Source: Acidobacteriota bacterium (GTDB lineage Bacteria; Acidobacteriota; Holophagae; Holophagales; Holophagaceae). Taken from it: a stretch of DNA of 56,143 nt. The stretch spans positions 1 through 56,143 of the forward strand of contig JAJYRN010000018.1 of assembly GCA_021794095.1 (NCBI GenBank). The letters run 5' to 3'. The notes under the pieces were generated by a model. The model was not told the origin of the DNA. It worked only from the letters and a program-made list of their open reading frames with translations, and ran no database searches. Shown here piece after piece: positions 28,387-36,255 of this stretch (position 1 is its first letter; each line of letters opens with the position of its first letter). The translations under genes and the position numbers were made by a program.

Positions 28387-28905
28387 TCATTTCGCGCCCC
28401 CGTAGAGCACCTGGTCGAGGGCCAGGCAGCGCCGCGCGGCGTCCGTCATGGCGTGGGCGGTGAGGGTGGCCCCGGAGAGGGGGTGGATCTCGCCCTTCAG
28501 GCTCAGCCGGTCATCGAGGGCCCTCCCCTCGAACTGCTTCACCCAGGCCGGCCGCGCCTGATAGTCCTGGGGCTCGTGGAAGACCACGGTCTCCACGCGG
28601 AGGATGCGGCCCTTCGCCGACACGGCCACCATCAGCGTCTCGTTCAGGGTGCGCACCCGGTGCGAGTCGAAGAAGGCCACCCCCGCCAGGCGCCCCTCTT
28701 TCCGGGCCTCATAGGTCACGAACCACCGCCCCGGCAGGTCACCCTTGGCCAGGGCCCGGACACGCTCGGCCTGGGCGTCGGTGAGGATGTGCTCCACGCG
28801 GGTCAGCTGGGCCCCGGGGAAGGCCAGGGCCATGGCCTCCTGGGGCGTGGGCAGGGCCGCGAAGAGCGGCAGGGTCAAAGCGAGGGGAGCGAGGATGCGG
28901 ATCAT
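28387..28905 (-). CDS. Exported FMN-binding domain protein (flavinylation substrate)
   Basis: 172 residues: signal peptide (about 1-18), then an RnfG/NqrC-type FMN-binding domain with SGATLT at 144-149. In this family ApbE links FMN through a phosphoester to the last Thr (here T149). The rest (VAFFDSHRVRTLNETLMVAVSAKGRILRV as two β-strands) fits the domain. The gene lies in one direction with apbE and the porin (7-base gap), which strengthens the reading as an ApbE substrate. Length suits a single-domain electron carrier in the periplasm. Confidence 0.85.
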   Translation of the reverse strand: MIRILAPLALTLPLFAALPTPQEAMALAFPGAQLTRVEHILTDAQAERVRALAKGDLPGRWFVTYEARKEGRLAGVAFFDSHRVRTLNETLMVAVSAKGRILRVETVVFHEPQDYQARPAWVKQFEGRALDDRLSLKGEIHPLSGATLTAHAMTDAARRCLALDQVLYGGAK

Positions 28906-28912
28906 GGCGGCC

Positions 28913-30193
28913 TCAAAAGGTGTAGCCGAGGGACAGGCTGAACTGGTCGCGGCCCGTGCGGGCGCGGTTCTCGCCGCGGGTCCAATCGGCCTTCACGGCG
29001 ATCTGGGGGATGGGCTTGTAGGCCATCCCGGCCGTCACCAGGCTCTGGTCCTGGGCCCCATCCACGAACACCCCCGACACCACGGCCTGCTGCGCGTCCA
29101 GGCGCTCCCAGCGCGCGTAGGGGATGAGGCCCTGCTTGGAACCCCGCAGCAGGTCGTAGCCCGCCTCCAGGTAGCCGCCCCACTGGCGCACGCCCACGGC
29201 GCGAGCCGGATCCGCAGGAGCCAGGGCCGCGATCCCCCCCTGGCTGAGGGTCGTGCGGGTGTAGAGCCCCCGCGCCTGGAACCCCTCGGCCTTGAATTCC
29301 GTATGGATGTCCCAGAGGGTGGTCTGGATAGCCTCCCCCGTGCCCGTCTGGTTGCTGTTGCCCGTGTAGAAGCTGCCGCCGAGGAGGAGGCCCGGAGCCG
29401 GGGTCCAGTCCAGGCGGCCCGTCCAGGCCGGGCTCTGCGCGTTGGCCTTGTTGCCGTCCTGGCGCCCATCGGCGATGCCCTGGGCGTTGAACCGCGAGGC
29501 TTCCAGTCCGTCCATCAGGTAGACGCGGTAGGTCAGGTGGCCCGGCAGGTCGCCGTGCAGGCCCACGCCGTTCTCGTGCCAGGTGGTGGGGATGAGCACC
29601 TGCTCCACCATGGGCCGGCGGGCCCCCAGGAAGGTGGGCGGCTCGTGGATCTCGTTGATGAAGCCCATGGGCACGAGCATCTGGCCGGCCCTCAGGTTCA
29701 CAGCCTTGGACAGGAGGAAGTCGAGGTAGTAGAACTCCGCGATGGCCTCGCCCTCCGGATGCTTATCGGCGTAGCCGCCGTGCTCAAACTCGATCTCCGA
29801 GTCGAACACGATGCGATCCGTGAACTTGTAGCCCGTGTAGAGGACCATCCGCAGGGCGTCCACGGACTTGTCGGTGCCGACATGGGTGCCATCCTGCAGG
29901 GTGGAGGCCTTCCCCTGGTAGAGGAACTCTCCGTAGCCGCCGATGCTGAGCCCCGCTGGCGCCCCGTAGACCTTGCTGGCGCTGGGGGCCATCCCGTAGC
30001 GGCCCTCCTGGGGCGCCGCAGGCATGGCGGTGCCAGCCATCTGGGATTCCAGCTCCTGGGACATGGCGTCCAGGCGGCGCTCCAGCTCCGCGATGCGCTG
30101 ATCCGCGGTGCGCGAATCCGGGGCGGGGGGGGTCTGGGCCAGGGCCGGCAGGGCCAGCAGCGCGAAGACGAGGGGGGTCAACGGGGGCTTCAT
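28913..30193 (-). CDS. Outer-membrane porin-like β-barrel with N-terminal coiled coil
   Basis: 426 residues: signal peptide ending LPALAQ, a short coiled coil (RIAELERRLDAMSQELESQM, residues about 33-52) and a long barrel of alternating strands ending in Phe (FSLSLGYTF), as needed for Bam insertion. The layout of coiled coil plus barrel resembles trimeric DcaP-type and phosphate-selective (OprO/P) porins. The cargo is unknown; its place between apbE (ATGA overlap) and the FMN-binding gene behind a Fur box suggests iron or an organic chelate, by context only. Confidence 0.8.
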   Translation of the reverse strand: MKPPLTPLVFALLALPALAQTPPAPDSRTADQRIAELERRLDAMSQELESQMAGTAMPAAPQEGRYGMAPSASKVYGAPAGLSIGGYGEFLYQGKASTLQDGTHVGTDKSVDALRMVLYTGYKFTDRIVFDSEIEFEHGGYADKHPEGEAIAEFYYLDFLLSKAVNLRAGQMLVPMGFINEIHEPPTFLGARRPMVEQVLIPTTWHENGVGLHGDLPGHLTYRVYLMDGLEASRFNAQGIADGRQDGNKANAQSPAWTGRLDWTPAPGLLLGGSFYTGNSNQTGTGEAIQTTLWDIHTEFKAEGFQARGLYTRTTLSQGGIAALAPADPARAVGVRQWGGYLEAGYDLLRGSKQGLIPYARWERLDAQQAVVSGVFVDGAQDQSLVTAGMAYKPIPQIAVKADWTRGENRARTGRDQFSLSLGYTF

Positions 30194-31116
30194 CGGAGCT
30201 CCTTGGGGTGCAAGGCACGGAACGCCGGGCTCATCCGGACGGCTCCGTCGTTCAACAGGAAGGCCGCGGCTGCGCCGTGGCGATGGGCCCAGGCCAGGCC
30301 CCGCTCGGGGCCCAGCACGTAGAGGGCGGTGGAGAGGATGTCCGCGGTGAGGCCATCGGACGCCACCACCGCGACGCTGCCCCAGGCCGGGCAGCGCCGT
30401 CCGGTGCGCGGATCGAGGATGTGACGGCCCCGCTCCGAGGTGCCGCTGCTGGAGAGCGAGGCGTCCTTCAGGAGCAGCGTCAAGCGCGGACGCCGCCGGT
30501 CCTGCGGGTCCGCGATGGAGGCCTCCACGGAACGACCCCAGGCCAGCAGCTGCCCGCCGAAATTGAGGAGGCCCGTCGGCGTTCTCGCCGCGGCCCGCAT
30601 CCGGTCCAGGGCGTAGCCCTTGAGGAAGCCGCCTTCCTCGAGGGCCGCCTGGGGATCACGCAGCCGGGCGGTGCCGGCCTTCCGGTCCAGCACCAGGAGC
30701 GCGGAGCCCGAGGCCCGCCGGGCGCGGGCCAGCTCCGCCTCCGAGGGATGGCGATGCCCGCCCTCCCGAATGCCCCAGACCCGCATCAGGGCCCCCAGCA
30801 CGGGTTCGAAGGTCCCATCCGTGCGGGCCTGCCAGGTCTGAGCCTGCGCCAGCAGATCCACCCATTCGGGATCGAGCGCCATCGGGCGGCCCCCGGCAGC
30901 GTTCAACCGGCTCCAGGCCGAGGCCGGATTCCAGGTGGAGCAGGCGACCTCGATCCGGGCCGATTCCCGCAGGGCGGCTTCCGAGGCCGCGTCCAGGTTC
31001 CCCGGGCCCTCCAGGTGAAGGTCGAGACGGGTTCCCATCGCCAGCACGCTGCGATCCAGCCCCTGCGCCGCCACCAGGGCGGGAAGGCAAAGAAGGGAAA
31101 CACCAGACCATTTCAT
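30190..31116 (-). CDS. apbE: FAD:protein FMN transferase
   Basis: ApbE transfers FMN from FAD onto Thr/Ser of exported proteins. The 308-residue product has a signal peptide (LLCLPALVAAQ), AMGTRLDL, WNPASAWSRLNAAGG, TDGTFEPVLGALMRVWG, GGFLKGYALDRM, LLNFGG and the HILDPRTG...ADILSTALYVLG segment with the metal-binding Asp. The usual DLGG is EEGG here. Its target is probably the FMN-binding protein two genes downstream. The ATG at 31116 has no ribosome binding site. An in-frame ATG (31143) and TTG (31152) follow GGAGAGG and would lengthen the signal peptide's basic region, so the start is open. A Fur box overlaps this region. Confidence 0.9.
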   Translation of the reverse strand: MKWSGVSLLCLPALVAAQGLDRSVLAMGTRLDLHLEGPGNLDAASEAALRESARIEVACSTWNPASAWSRLNAAGGRPMALDPEWVDLLAQAQTWQARTDGTFEPVLGALMRVWGIREGGHRHPSEAELARARRASGSALLVLDRKAGTARLRDPQAALEEGGFLKGYALDRMRAAARTPTGLLNFGGQLLAWGRSVEASIADPQDRRRPRLTLLLKDASLSSSGTSERGRHILDPRTGRRCPAWGSVAVVASDGLTADILSTALYVLGPERGLAWAHRHGAAAAFLLNDGAVRMSPAFRALHPKELR

Positions 31117-31119
31117 GAG

Positions 31120-31138
31120 ATTGAGTCTTATTCTAATT
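31120..31138 (-). promoter_or_regulatory. Fur box over the apbE promoter
   Basis: The 19 bases ATTGAGTCTTATTCTAATT (plus strand) match the Fur pattern AATGAGAATNATTCTCATT at 14 of 18 positions. A -10 TAGAAT (minus strand, 31130-31135) lies inside it, so bound Fur would block RNA polymerase. The longer stretch 31119-31150 is also bounded by GATTGA/TCAATC. Local AT richness contrasts with the high-GC surroundings. Control of the apbE-porin-FMN cluster by iron is inferred. Confidence 0.6.
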
Positions 31139-31180
31139 CGCATTTCAATCAAGCCTCTCCGTGAGACGAGATCTCAAAAA

Positions 31181-31194
31181 GTGATCTGCATCAC
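31181..31194. promoter_or_regulatory. CRP/FNR-family-like dyad
   Basis: GTGATCTGCATCAC: perfect five-base arms GTGAT/ATCAC around four bases, close to the CRP core TGTGA-N6-TCACA and to FNR-type half-sites. It sits between the divergent apbE and MA-peptidase genes, about 64 bases upstream of the likely apbE start site (a class I position), and over the -35 region of the plus-strand gene. A second short dyad TGAGA-N5-TCTCA lies at 31162-31176. Confidence 0.45.
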
Positions 31195-31202
31195 GGGTTG
31201 GG

Positions 31203-31208
31203 CACACT
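31203..31208 (+). promoter_or_regulatory. Candidate -10 element, leaderless start
   Basis: CACACT ends six bases before the ATG at 31215. The 11 bases GGCACACTGGA recur at the same distance before the RNase D gene at 35308. Confidence 0.35.
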
Positions 31209-31214
31209 GGAGCC

Positions 31215-33755
31215 ATGCGCCGCTCTGCCCTTCTGCCCGTCCTCTTCGCCCTTCCGGCCCTGGCCGCGCCCCGGGTCCAGGCACCGGATGCGCCCTGGGT
31301 CACCTTCACCACGGCCCACTTCCGCATCCACTGCCCGGTGGCCTTCGAGGCGTTCGGCCGGGAGGTCGCCGCGCGCGCGGAGGGCGTCCAGGCCCGCTAC
31401 CTGGACGTGGTGGGCTATGCCTATCCCAAGCCCATGGACATCCTGATCCTGGATCCGGCCATGACGGCCAATGGCATGGCCTTCCCGCTGCCGAGGCGCC
31501 CCTTCGTGGTGCTGTGGAAGACGCCACCCAAGCGGGATTCCGTCATCGGGCACCTGCGGGACTGGCCCGAGCTGCTGCTCGCCCACGAGCTGACCCACAT
31601 GAACCACCTGCTCTGGCCCGCCCGCAAACCGGGGCTGTGGCAGCGCTGGACGGCGGTGCTGGGGCCCCTGGCGGAGACCTGCCCCCGCTGGGTGACCGAG
31701 GGCTACGCCACCCTGGTGGAGGGCGAACTCACGGGCAGCGGGCGGCCCCATGGCGCCTTCCGCGCGGCGGTGCTCCGGCAGTGGGCGCGGGAAGGCAAGC
31801 TCACGCCCTACGAGGCCCTGAACGGCGGCCAAGGGTTCCTGGGTGGCGCCATGGCCTACCTGGACGGCAGCGCGTACCTGGAATGGCTGGTGCGGCGCTC
31901 GGGCGATCCCAAGGTGCTCCAGGGCCTCTGGAAGCGCCTGGCCAGCCCGGCGCACCCCGAGTTCGACCGCGCCTTCACGGCCACCTTCGGCTTCGCCCCG
32001 AAGGACGGCTATCAGCGCTTCTGCGCCGAAGTGACCCACGACGCCCTCGAACTCGAACGCCGGGCGAAAGCCGCCCACGCGCTCCGGGAAGGCGAGGTCT
32101 TCACCCACCTCAACGGCTGGGCGGACCATCTGGCGGTGAGTCCTGACGGGAGCAAACTGCTGGCCCAGGTGGAGGATCCCAAGCAGCCCGGCATCTACGT
32201 CTGGGATCTGCGCCCCCCGAAACCGGCGCCCAAGGCTCCGAAGGATCCCCTGGATCTGCCGGACCATCCACCCCGGGTGCCCACCGTGGCGCCCACCTGG
32301 CGCATTCCAGCCCTGGATGGAGCCATGCCCCGGGATCCGGTCTGGGAGGGTTCCGGCCGCATCGCCTTCCAGTTGCGCCTGCCCGATGCGGAAGGCGTCC
32401 TCCAGCCCCACGCGCGGACCTGGACCCTGCGGGGCGGCACCCCGGTCCCCGCGGGCCCGAAGCCCGCTCCGGCCCCGGTCCTGCGTTGGGCCGCCCGGGG
32501 CGGCATCTGGAACCTGGAGGACGCCACCGGCAAACCCCTGACACGCACCCTGGCCGCCGCCTGGGATCCCGCCGCCGCGCCGGGGGGAAAGCCCGTCTTC
32601 TATGCCCGCCTGACCGCCACGGGCGTGGAGATCCGCCGCCTGGACAACCCCAAGCCCCTGCCGGAAGCGCCCCTGCCCGCGGATGCCGCCCCCATGGCCC
32701 CGGATACGGTGCTGCCGGAGCCGGATGCGCCGGACACGCTGCCCCCGCCGGGCCCCGCGCCGGAGCCCCATCCCTACCGGGTGGCCGAAAGCCTGAAGGT
32801 CTTCTCCATCGGGGGGTACAGTGTCACGCCCGCGGGCCTGTCCGCCCAGATGGGCGCTGGCTTCAACGACATTCTGGGCCGCCTGAACGGCCAGGTGCTC
32901 GCGGGTATCGGCAATGGGGCAGGGCCCCGAGGCGGCGAGGCGGGCCTCTCCTGGCACGGCTGGCGCTGGGCGCCCTCCTTCCAGGTGTTCTCCGAGCTGG
33001 AGCGCCCCTCCGCCCAACGCTTCGGCCCCGTCACCGGGTTTGACCGGGAGCGGCGTGGCGCGGAGCTGGCCTTCACCCGGCAGGATCTGGGACGGCCGGG
33101 CCTCACCCTCACGCCCTCCGTGGCCTTCGAGCGGGTGGCCTTCGTGGACGGCCCCACCGTGAACCGTCGCGCAGCGGGCATCCGGGGCGCGTGGGATTCC
33201 TACTGGATGGTGGATCGGGAAGGGGCCAGCGTGGGCGCCAGCCTCACCGCCCAGAGCGGCCGTACCGAGGGCCAGAACTGGACCCTGGCCCGGGGCGCCC
33301 TCGCCGCCCGCTGGATCAACCCCTGGGTGCCTGTGACCCTGCGCTGGGAACAGGGTCGCCTTTCGGGCGATCCCACGATCCTGGACCGCTTCCACCTGGG
33401 TGGCGTGGCCACCTCCCTGCTGCCCGCCAGCCTGGATCTCAACCGCGTGGCCCAGCCGGCCCTGCCCGCCGACCAGGCCACGGGAGATCGTTTCCAGCGT
33501 CTCCGGGGCGATCTGGGCTTCGGTCCCCTGTCGGCCTACCTGGAGCACAGCACCGTGTGGGACGCCGCCGATGCCCGGCCCGCCGCCCTGCGGGTGATGG
33601 GCCTGGAACTGGACAGTGCCCACCTGAACCTGCCCATGGACATCCTCCGCCGCGTGGTGGGCAACCTCCAGTTCGCCCTCGGGGTTCACCGGCCGCTGGA
33701 CGGCGTCATGCGGCACCGCACGGTGGTCACCCTGAGCGTGATCCTCAGGCCTTGA
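31215..33755 (+). CDS. MA-type zincin fused to an outer-membrane β-barrel
   Basis: 846 residues. After a signal peptide comes a metallopeptidase domain with the zinc motif HELTH (124-128) and the third ligand in WVTEGYA (E162), a gluzincin layout as in the peptidase MA family. One TolB/WD40-like segment follows (LAVSPDGSKLLAQVEDP, about residue 310), then a Pro/Ala-rich linker (about 330-510). The last ~320 residues are amphipathic β-strands of an outer-membrane barrel, beginning near VFSIGGYSVTPAGLS and ending TVVTLSVILRP. The expected propeller is mostly replaced by linker. This suggests a surface- or periplasm-facing protease anchored by its own barrel. Substrate unknown. It diverges from apbE. 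Confidence 0.75.
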   Translation: MRRSALLPVLFALPALAAPRVQAPDAPWVTFTTAHFRIHCPVAFEAFGREVAARAEGVQARYLDVVGYAYPKPMDILILDPAMTANGMAFPLPRRPFVVLWKTPPKRDSVIGHLRDWPELLLAHELTHMNHLLWPARKPGLWQRWTAVLGPLAETCPRWVTEGYATLVEGELTGSGRPHGAFRAAVLRQWAREGKLTPYEALNGGQGFLGGAMAYLDGSAYLEWLVRRSGDPKVLQGLWKRLASPAHPEFDRAFTATFGFAPKDGYQRFCAEVTHDALELERRAKAAHALREGEVFTHLNGWADHLAVSPDGSKLLAQVEDPKQPGIYVWDLRPPKPAPKAPKDPLDLPDHPPRVPTVAPTWRIPALDGAMPRDPVWEGSGRIAFQLRLPDAEGVLQPHARTWTLRGGTPVPAGPKPAPAPVLRWAARGGIWNLEDATGKPLTRTLAAAWDPAAAPGGKPVFYARLTATGVEIRRLDNPKPLPEAPLPADAAPMAPDTVLPEPDAPDTLPPPGPAPEPHPYRVAESLKVFSIGGYSVTPAGLSAQMGAGFNDILGRLNGQVLAGIGNGAGPRGGEAGLSWHGWRWAPSFQVFSELERPSAQRFGPVTGFDRERRGAELAFTRQDLGRPGLTLTPSVAFERVAFVDGPTVNRRAAGIRGAWDSYWMVDREGASVGASLTAQSGRTEGQNWTLARGALAARWINPWVPVTLRWEQGRLSGDPTILDRFHLGGVATSLLPASLDLNRVAQPALPADQATGDRFQRLRGDLGFGPLSAYLEHSTVWDAADARPAALRVMGLELDSAHLNLPMDILRRVVGNLQFALGVHRPLDGVMRHRTVVTLSVILRP

Positions 33756-33794
33756 TCCCCTTCCCACCCCGGGGCCTGCCATGCTGGAGGGCCC

Positions 33795-35015
33795 ATGGGG
33801 TTCGTGGCTATCATTCTCGTCATCGGGCTGCTGCAGCTGCTGCACCTGCAGTTGCTGCGCCTGGAACTGCCGGAGCGGTCCCACCGCGGGCTGCCCTGGG
33901 CCCTGGCGGCCCTCCATCTGCCCCTGGTGGTCTACGCCGCGGTGCGCTTCCTCGCGCCCGGGGAGGTGCCCCTGCCGGGCGCCTTCCGCTTCCTGGCCCG
34001 CCTGGGGTTCTATTTCCAGGCCCTGACCTTCCTCCACCTCTGCCTGGCCATGGCGGCGGAGGGCCTCTGGCGCCTGTCCCGGCACCCGGAGCCTGAGCCG
34101 GAAGCGGAGAAGGCTGGGGTGGATCCCTCCCGCCGGGCCTTCCTGCGCACGGCCGCCGTCGCCGGGGTGGGCGCGGCCGCGACCCTGGGCTATGGCGGCG
34201 CCCGGGAGGCCTACGGAGATCCGGAGATCACCCGCCAGCAGCTCTTCTTCCCCGACCTGCCGCCGGGCCTGGACGGCCTGCGCCTGGTGCAGCTCAGCGA
34301 CCTCCACGCCGGCCCCCTCGTGGGCCTGTCCCTGCTCCGGCGCTGGCGGGAGCTGGCCGAGCGGGAACACCCGGAATTGCTGCTCTTCACCGGCGATTTC
34401 GTGGACAGCCGGGCGGATGAACTGGGCCCCTTCCTGGAGGCCTTCCACGGGTTCCGCCCGCGTCTCGGAACCTTCGCGGTGCTGGGCAACCACGACTACT
34501 TCGACGACCCCCGGCCGATCTGGCGCGACCTGGCCCGCGCCGGGATCACCAGCCTGGAGAACCGTGCGGCCCTGGTCCAGCGGAACGGCGGCTTCCTCGC
34601 CTTGATCGGCCTCCAGGACCCCATGGCCCGCAATGGGCGCTTCATGCACAAGGTCTTCGGCCCGGGCCCGCGCCCAAACCGGGCCATCCGGGGTGTACCC
34701 GATGCCGCCTTCCGCCTCTGCCTCAACCACCGCCCCAGCGAATGGGCGGCGGCCCGCGAAACCGGCGCCCGGCTCACCCTCTCGGGACACACCCACGGCG
34801 GCCAGATCAACCTGATCCCCGGCGTGAACAGCGCCCGCCTGCTGGGCCCCTACACCGAAGGCCTCTACCGCCAGGATCAGGATCTGCTCTACGTGAGCCG
34901 CGGCCTGGGGGTGGTGGGCCTGCCCATGCGCATCCAGGCCCCGCCCGAGCTGGTGCTCATCGAGCTGCGGCGGGAACTCACCCCTTCGCCAGCACCCACA
35001 CCCCCACGGCGATGA
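33795..35015 (+). CDS. Membrane-anchored metallophosphoesterase, YkuE/YaeI-like
   Basis: 406 residues. About three transmembrane helices (1-95) are followed by a twin-arginine-like motif SRRAFLR (112-118) and a hydrophobic stretch, then a calcineurin-type phosphoesterase with QLSDLHAG, FTGDFVDS, LGNHDYFD, LNHRP and SGHTHGGQ, all metal ligands present. Relatives act on lipid A or UDP-diacylglucosamine-like lipids, or on unknown envelope substrates. GGAGG precedes the ATG by four bases. The last 38 bases overlap the convergent GDT1 gene, and the Pro/Thr/Arg-rich tail encoded there may be unimportant. Confidence 0.85.
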   Translation: MGFVAIILVIGLLQLLHLQLLRLELPERSHRGLPWALAALHLPLVVYAAVRFLAPGEVPLPGAFRFLARLGFYFQALTFLHLCLAMAAEGLWRLSRHPEPEPEAEKAGVDPSRRAFLRTAAVAGVGAAATLGYGGAREAYGDPEITRQQLFFPDLPPGLDGLRLVQLSDLHAGPLVGLSLLRRWRELAEREHPELLLFTGDFVDSRADELGPFLEAFHGFRPRLGTFAVLGNHDYFDDPRPIWRDLARAGITSLENRAALVQRNGGFLALIGLQDPMARNGRFMHKVFGPGPRPNRAIRGVPDAAFRLCLNHRPSEWAAARETGARLTLSGHTHGGQINLIPGVNSARLLGPYTEGLYRQDQDLLYVSRGLGVVGLPMRIQAPPELVLIELRRELTPSPAPTPPRR

Positions 35016-35247
35016 AGGCGGTGCCCGCCAGCCACTTGATGGCTGCCTCGGGAACGGCGCGGAAGAGCGCATCGCCCAGGACCACCCCGATGGCCGTGGC
35101 GCAGACCAGCGCCGCGCTGGCCGCGAAGAAGACCGTCCAGAGCGCGCCGCTGCGCGCGGTGGCGGTCATGGCGGCCAGCTGGGTCTTGTCGCCCACCTCG
35201 GCGAGAAACACCGTGGCGAAGGTGGTCCAGAAGAGTGTGCGGTTCAT
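34978..35247 (-). CDS. Half-size UPF0016/GDT1 family cation exporter
   Basis: 89 residues with three helices and one copy of the family signature E17-V-G-D-K-T22. Standard members (MneA, TMEM165/Gdt1) carry two such repeats in ~190 residues and export Mn(2+) or exchange Ca(2+). A single repeat must pair with itself or with a second gene; none is adjacent in this window. Its 3' end overlaps the phosphoesterase gene in antisense by 38 bases. The short upstream gap to RNase D leaves no room for a full yybP-ykoY manganese riboswitch. Confidence 0.82.
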   Translation of the reverse strand: MNRTLFWTTFATVFLAEVGDKTQLAAMTATARSGALWTVFFAASAALVCATAIGVVLGDALFRAVPEAAIKWLAGTAFIAVGVWVLAKG

Positions 35248-35295
35248 CCCTTGAATCTCCGGTCATCTCCAGCGTACTTGCACGGCGGGATGAGG

Positions 35296-35301
35296 CACAC
35301 T
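35296..35301 (+). promoter_or_regulatory. Candidate -10 element of the RNase D gene
   Basis: CACACT ends six bases before ATG 35308, in the same GGCACACTGGA context as at 31201-31211. It supports the start at 35308 over the ATG at 35290. Confidence 0.35.
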
Positions 35302-35307
35302 GGAAGG

Positions 35308-36255
35308 ATGTCGCCGGACCGCTTTGACCTGCCCACGACCTACGTGGATACCCCCGAGGGGCTCGCGGAAGCCCTGCCCCACTGGTTCCGTGCGGGCCTG
35401 CTGGCCGTGGACATCGAGTGCAGCCTCACGGGTGTCCATCATTGCGTGCTGGCCCTGCTCCAGGTGGCCACCCACGACCAGGCCTGGCTGGTGGATCCCC
35501 TGGCCCTGGACGGCCTCATGAAACCCACCCTGGAGGCCATGGCGCAGGTGCCCTGGATCGTCCACGATTTCTCCGGCGACGGCGTCGTCTTCAAGCGCCT
35601 CTACGACGTGGTGCCCACCAGCATCTTCGACACCATGCTCCTGAGCCGCGCCCTGGGCTATCCCCAGCCCGGCCTCAAGACCATGGCCCGCCTCAAGCTC
35701 GGCATTGACATCCCCAAGGAGGAGCAGGATTCCAACTGGATGCTCCGGCCCCTGCGGGACACCCAGTTCAGCTACGCCAGCCGGGATGCCGCCCTGCTGC
35801 TGCCCCTCCTGCGCACCCTGGCGGATGAAGCCGAGACCCGCCGGGACGATCCCGCCGTGGCTTCCCGCCTGGCGGCCCTCCCCGGCGAACTGCGGCATCT
35901 GATGAAGCGCGTTCGCGCCTACCGGCCCCCGGTCCACGATCCCATCGTGGACAAGGCGCGCCACCTCGGCGAGCTGGCCGTGGCCCGCGCGAAGCAGCTC
36001 AGCGCCTACCGGTGGGCCTGGGGCAACGAAGGCGATGTGGCGGCCGTCATGGAACTGGGCAACCGCTGGATCCTGGCCCGCATCGCCCACCCCCCCGCCA
36101 CCCGCGAAGCCCTGGAGCGCGCCATCCCCAACCCGAGATTCCGCCGCAAGCGGCTCGACGCCCTGTGGGAGGTGTTCCGGGAGGGCGCCCACGAAACTCA
36201 GGGAACCGAAGATCCGGCCGATGACCTGATCTGGAACAACACCGAGCGCCCATGA
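35308..36255 (+). CDS. rnd: Ribonuclease D-like 3'-5' exonuclease
   Basis: 315 residues. The DEDDy exonuclease core shows VDIEC (D35, E37), VHDFSGDGVVFKRLY, FDTMLLSRALG and YASRD (the catalytic Tyr and last Asp). The C-terminal ~100 residues are helical and HRDC-like (LSAYRWAWGNEGDVAA). RNase D trims tRNA and other small RNA 3' ends. ATG 35290 is an alternative that adds six residues. The stop overlaps the fliW ATG (ATGA), an unusual link between RNA processing and flagellar control, possibly only positional. Confidence 0.88.
   Translation: MSPDRFDLPTTYVDTPEGLAEALPHWFRAGLLAVDIECSLTGVHHCVLALLQVATHDQAWLVDPLALDGLMKPTLEAMAQVPWIVHDFSGDGVVFKRLYDVVPTSIFDTMLLSRALGYPQPGLKTMARLKLGIDIPKEEQDSNWMLRPLRDTQFSYASRDAALLLPLLRTLADEAETRRDDPAVASRLAALPGELRHLMKRVRAYRPPVHDPIVDKARHLGELAVARAKQLSAYRWAWGNEGDVAAVMELGNRWILARIAHPPATREALERAIPNPRFRRKRLDALWEVFREGAHETQGTEDPADDLIWNNTERP

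Noticed and set aside
31191-35072. Minus-strand open frame of ~1293 codons
   Set aside because: Opposite the MA-barrel and phosphoesterase genes, with shadow-like composition and no motif.
35248-35307. Manganese (yybP-ykoY) riboswitch before the GDT1 gene
   Set aside because: The gap to the divergent RNase D gene is about 60 bases, too short, and no conserved loop was seen.
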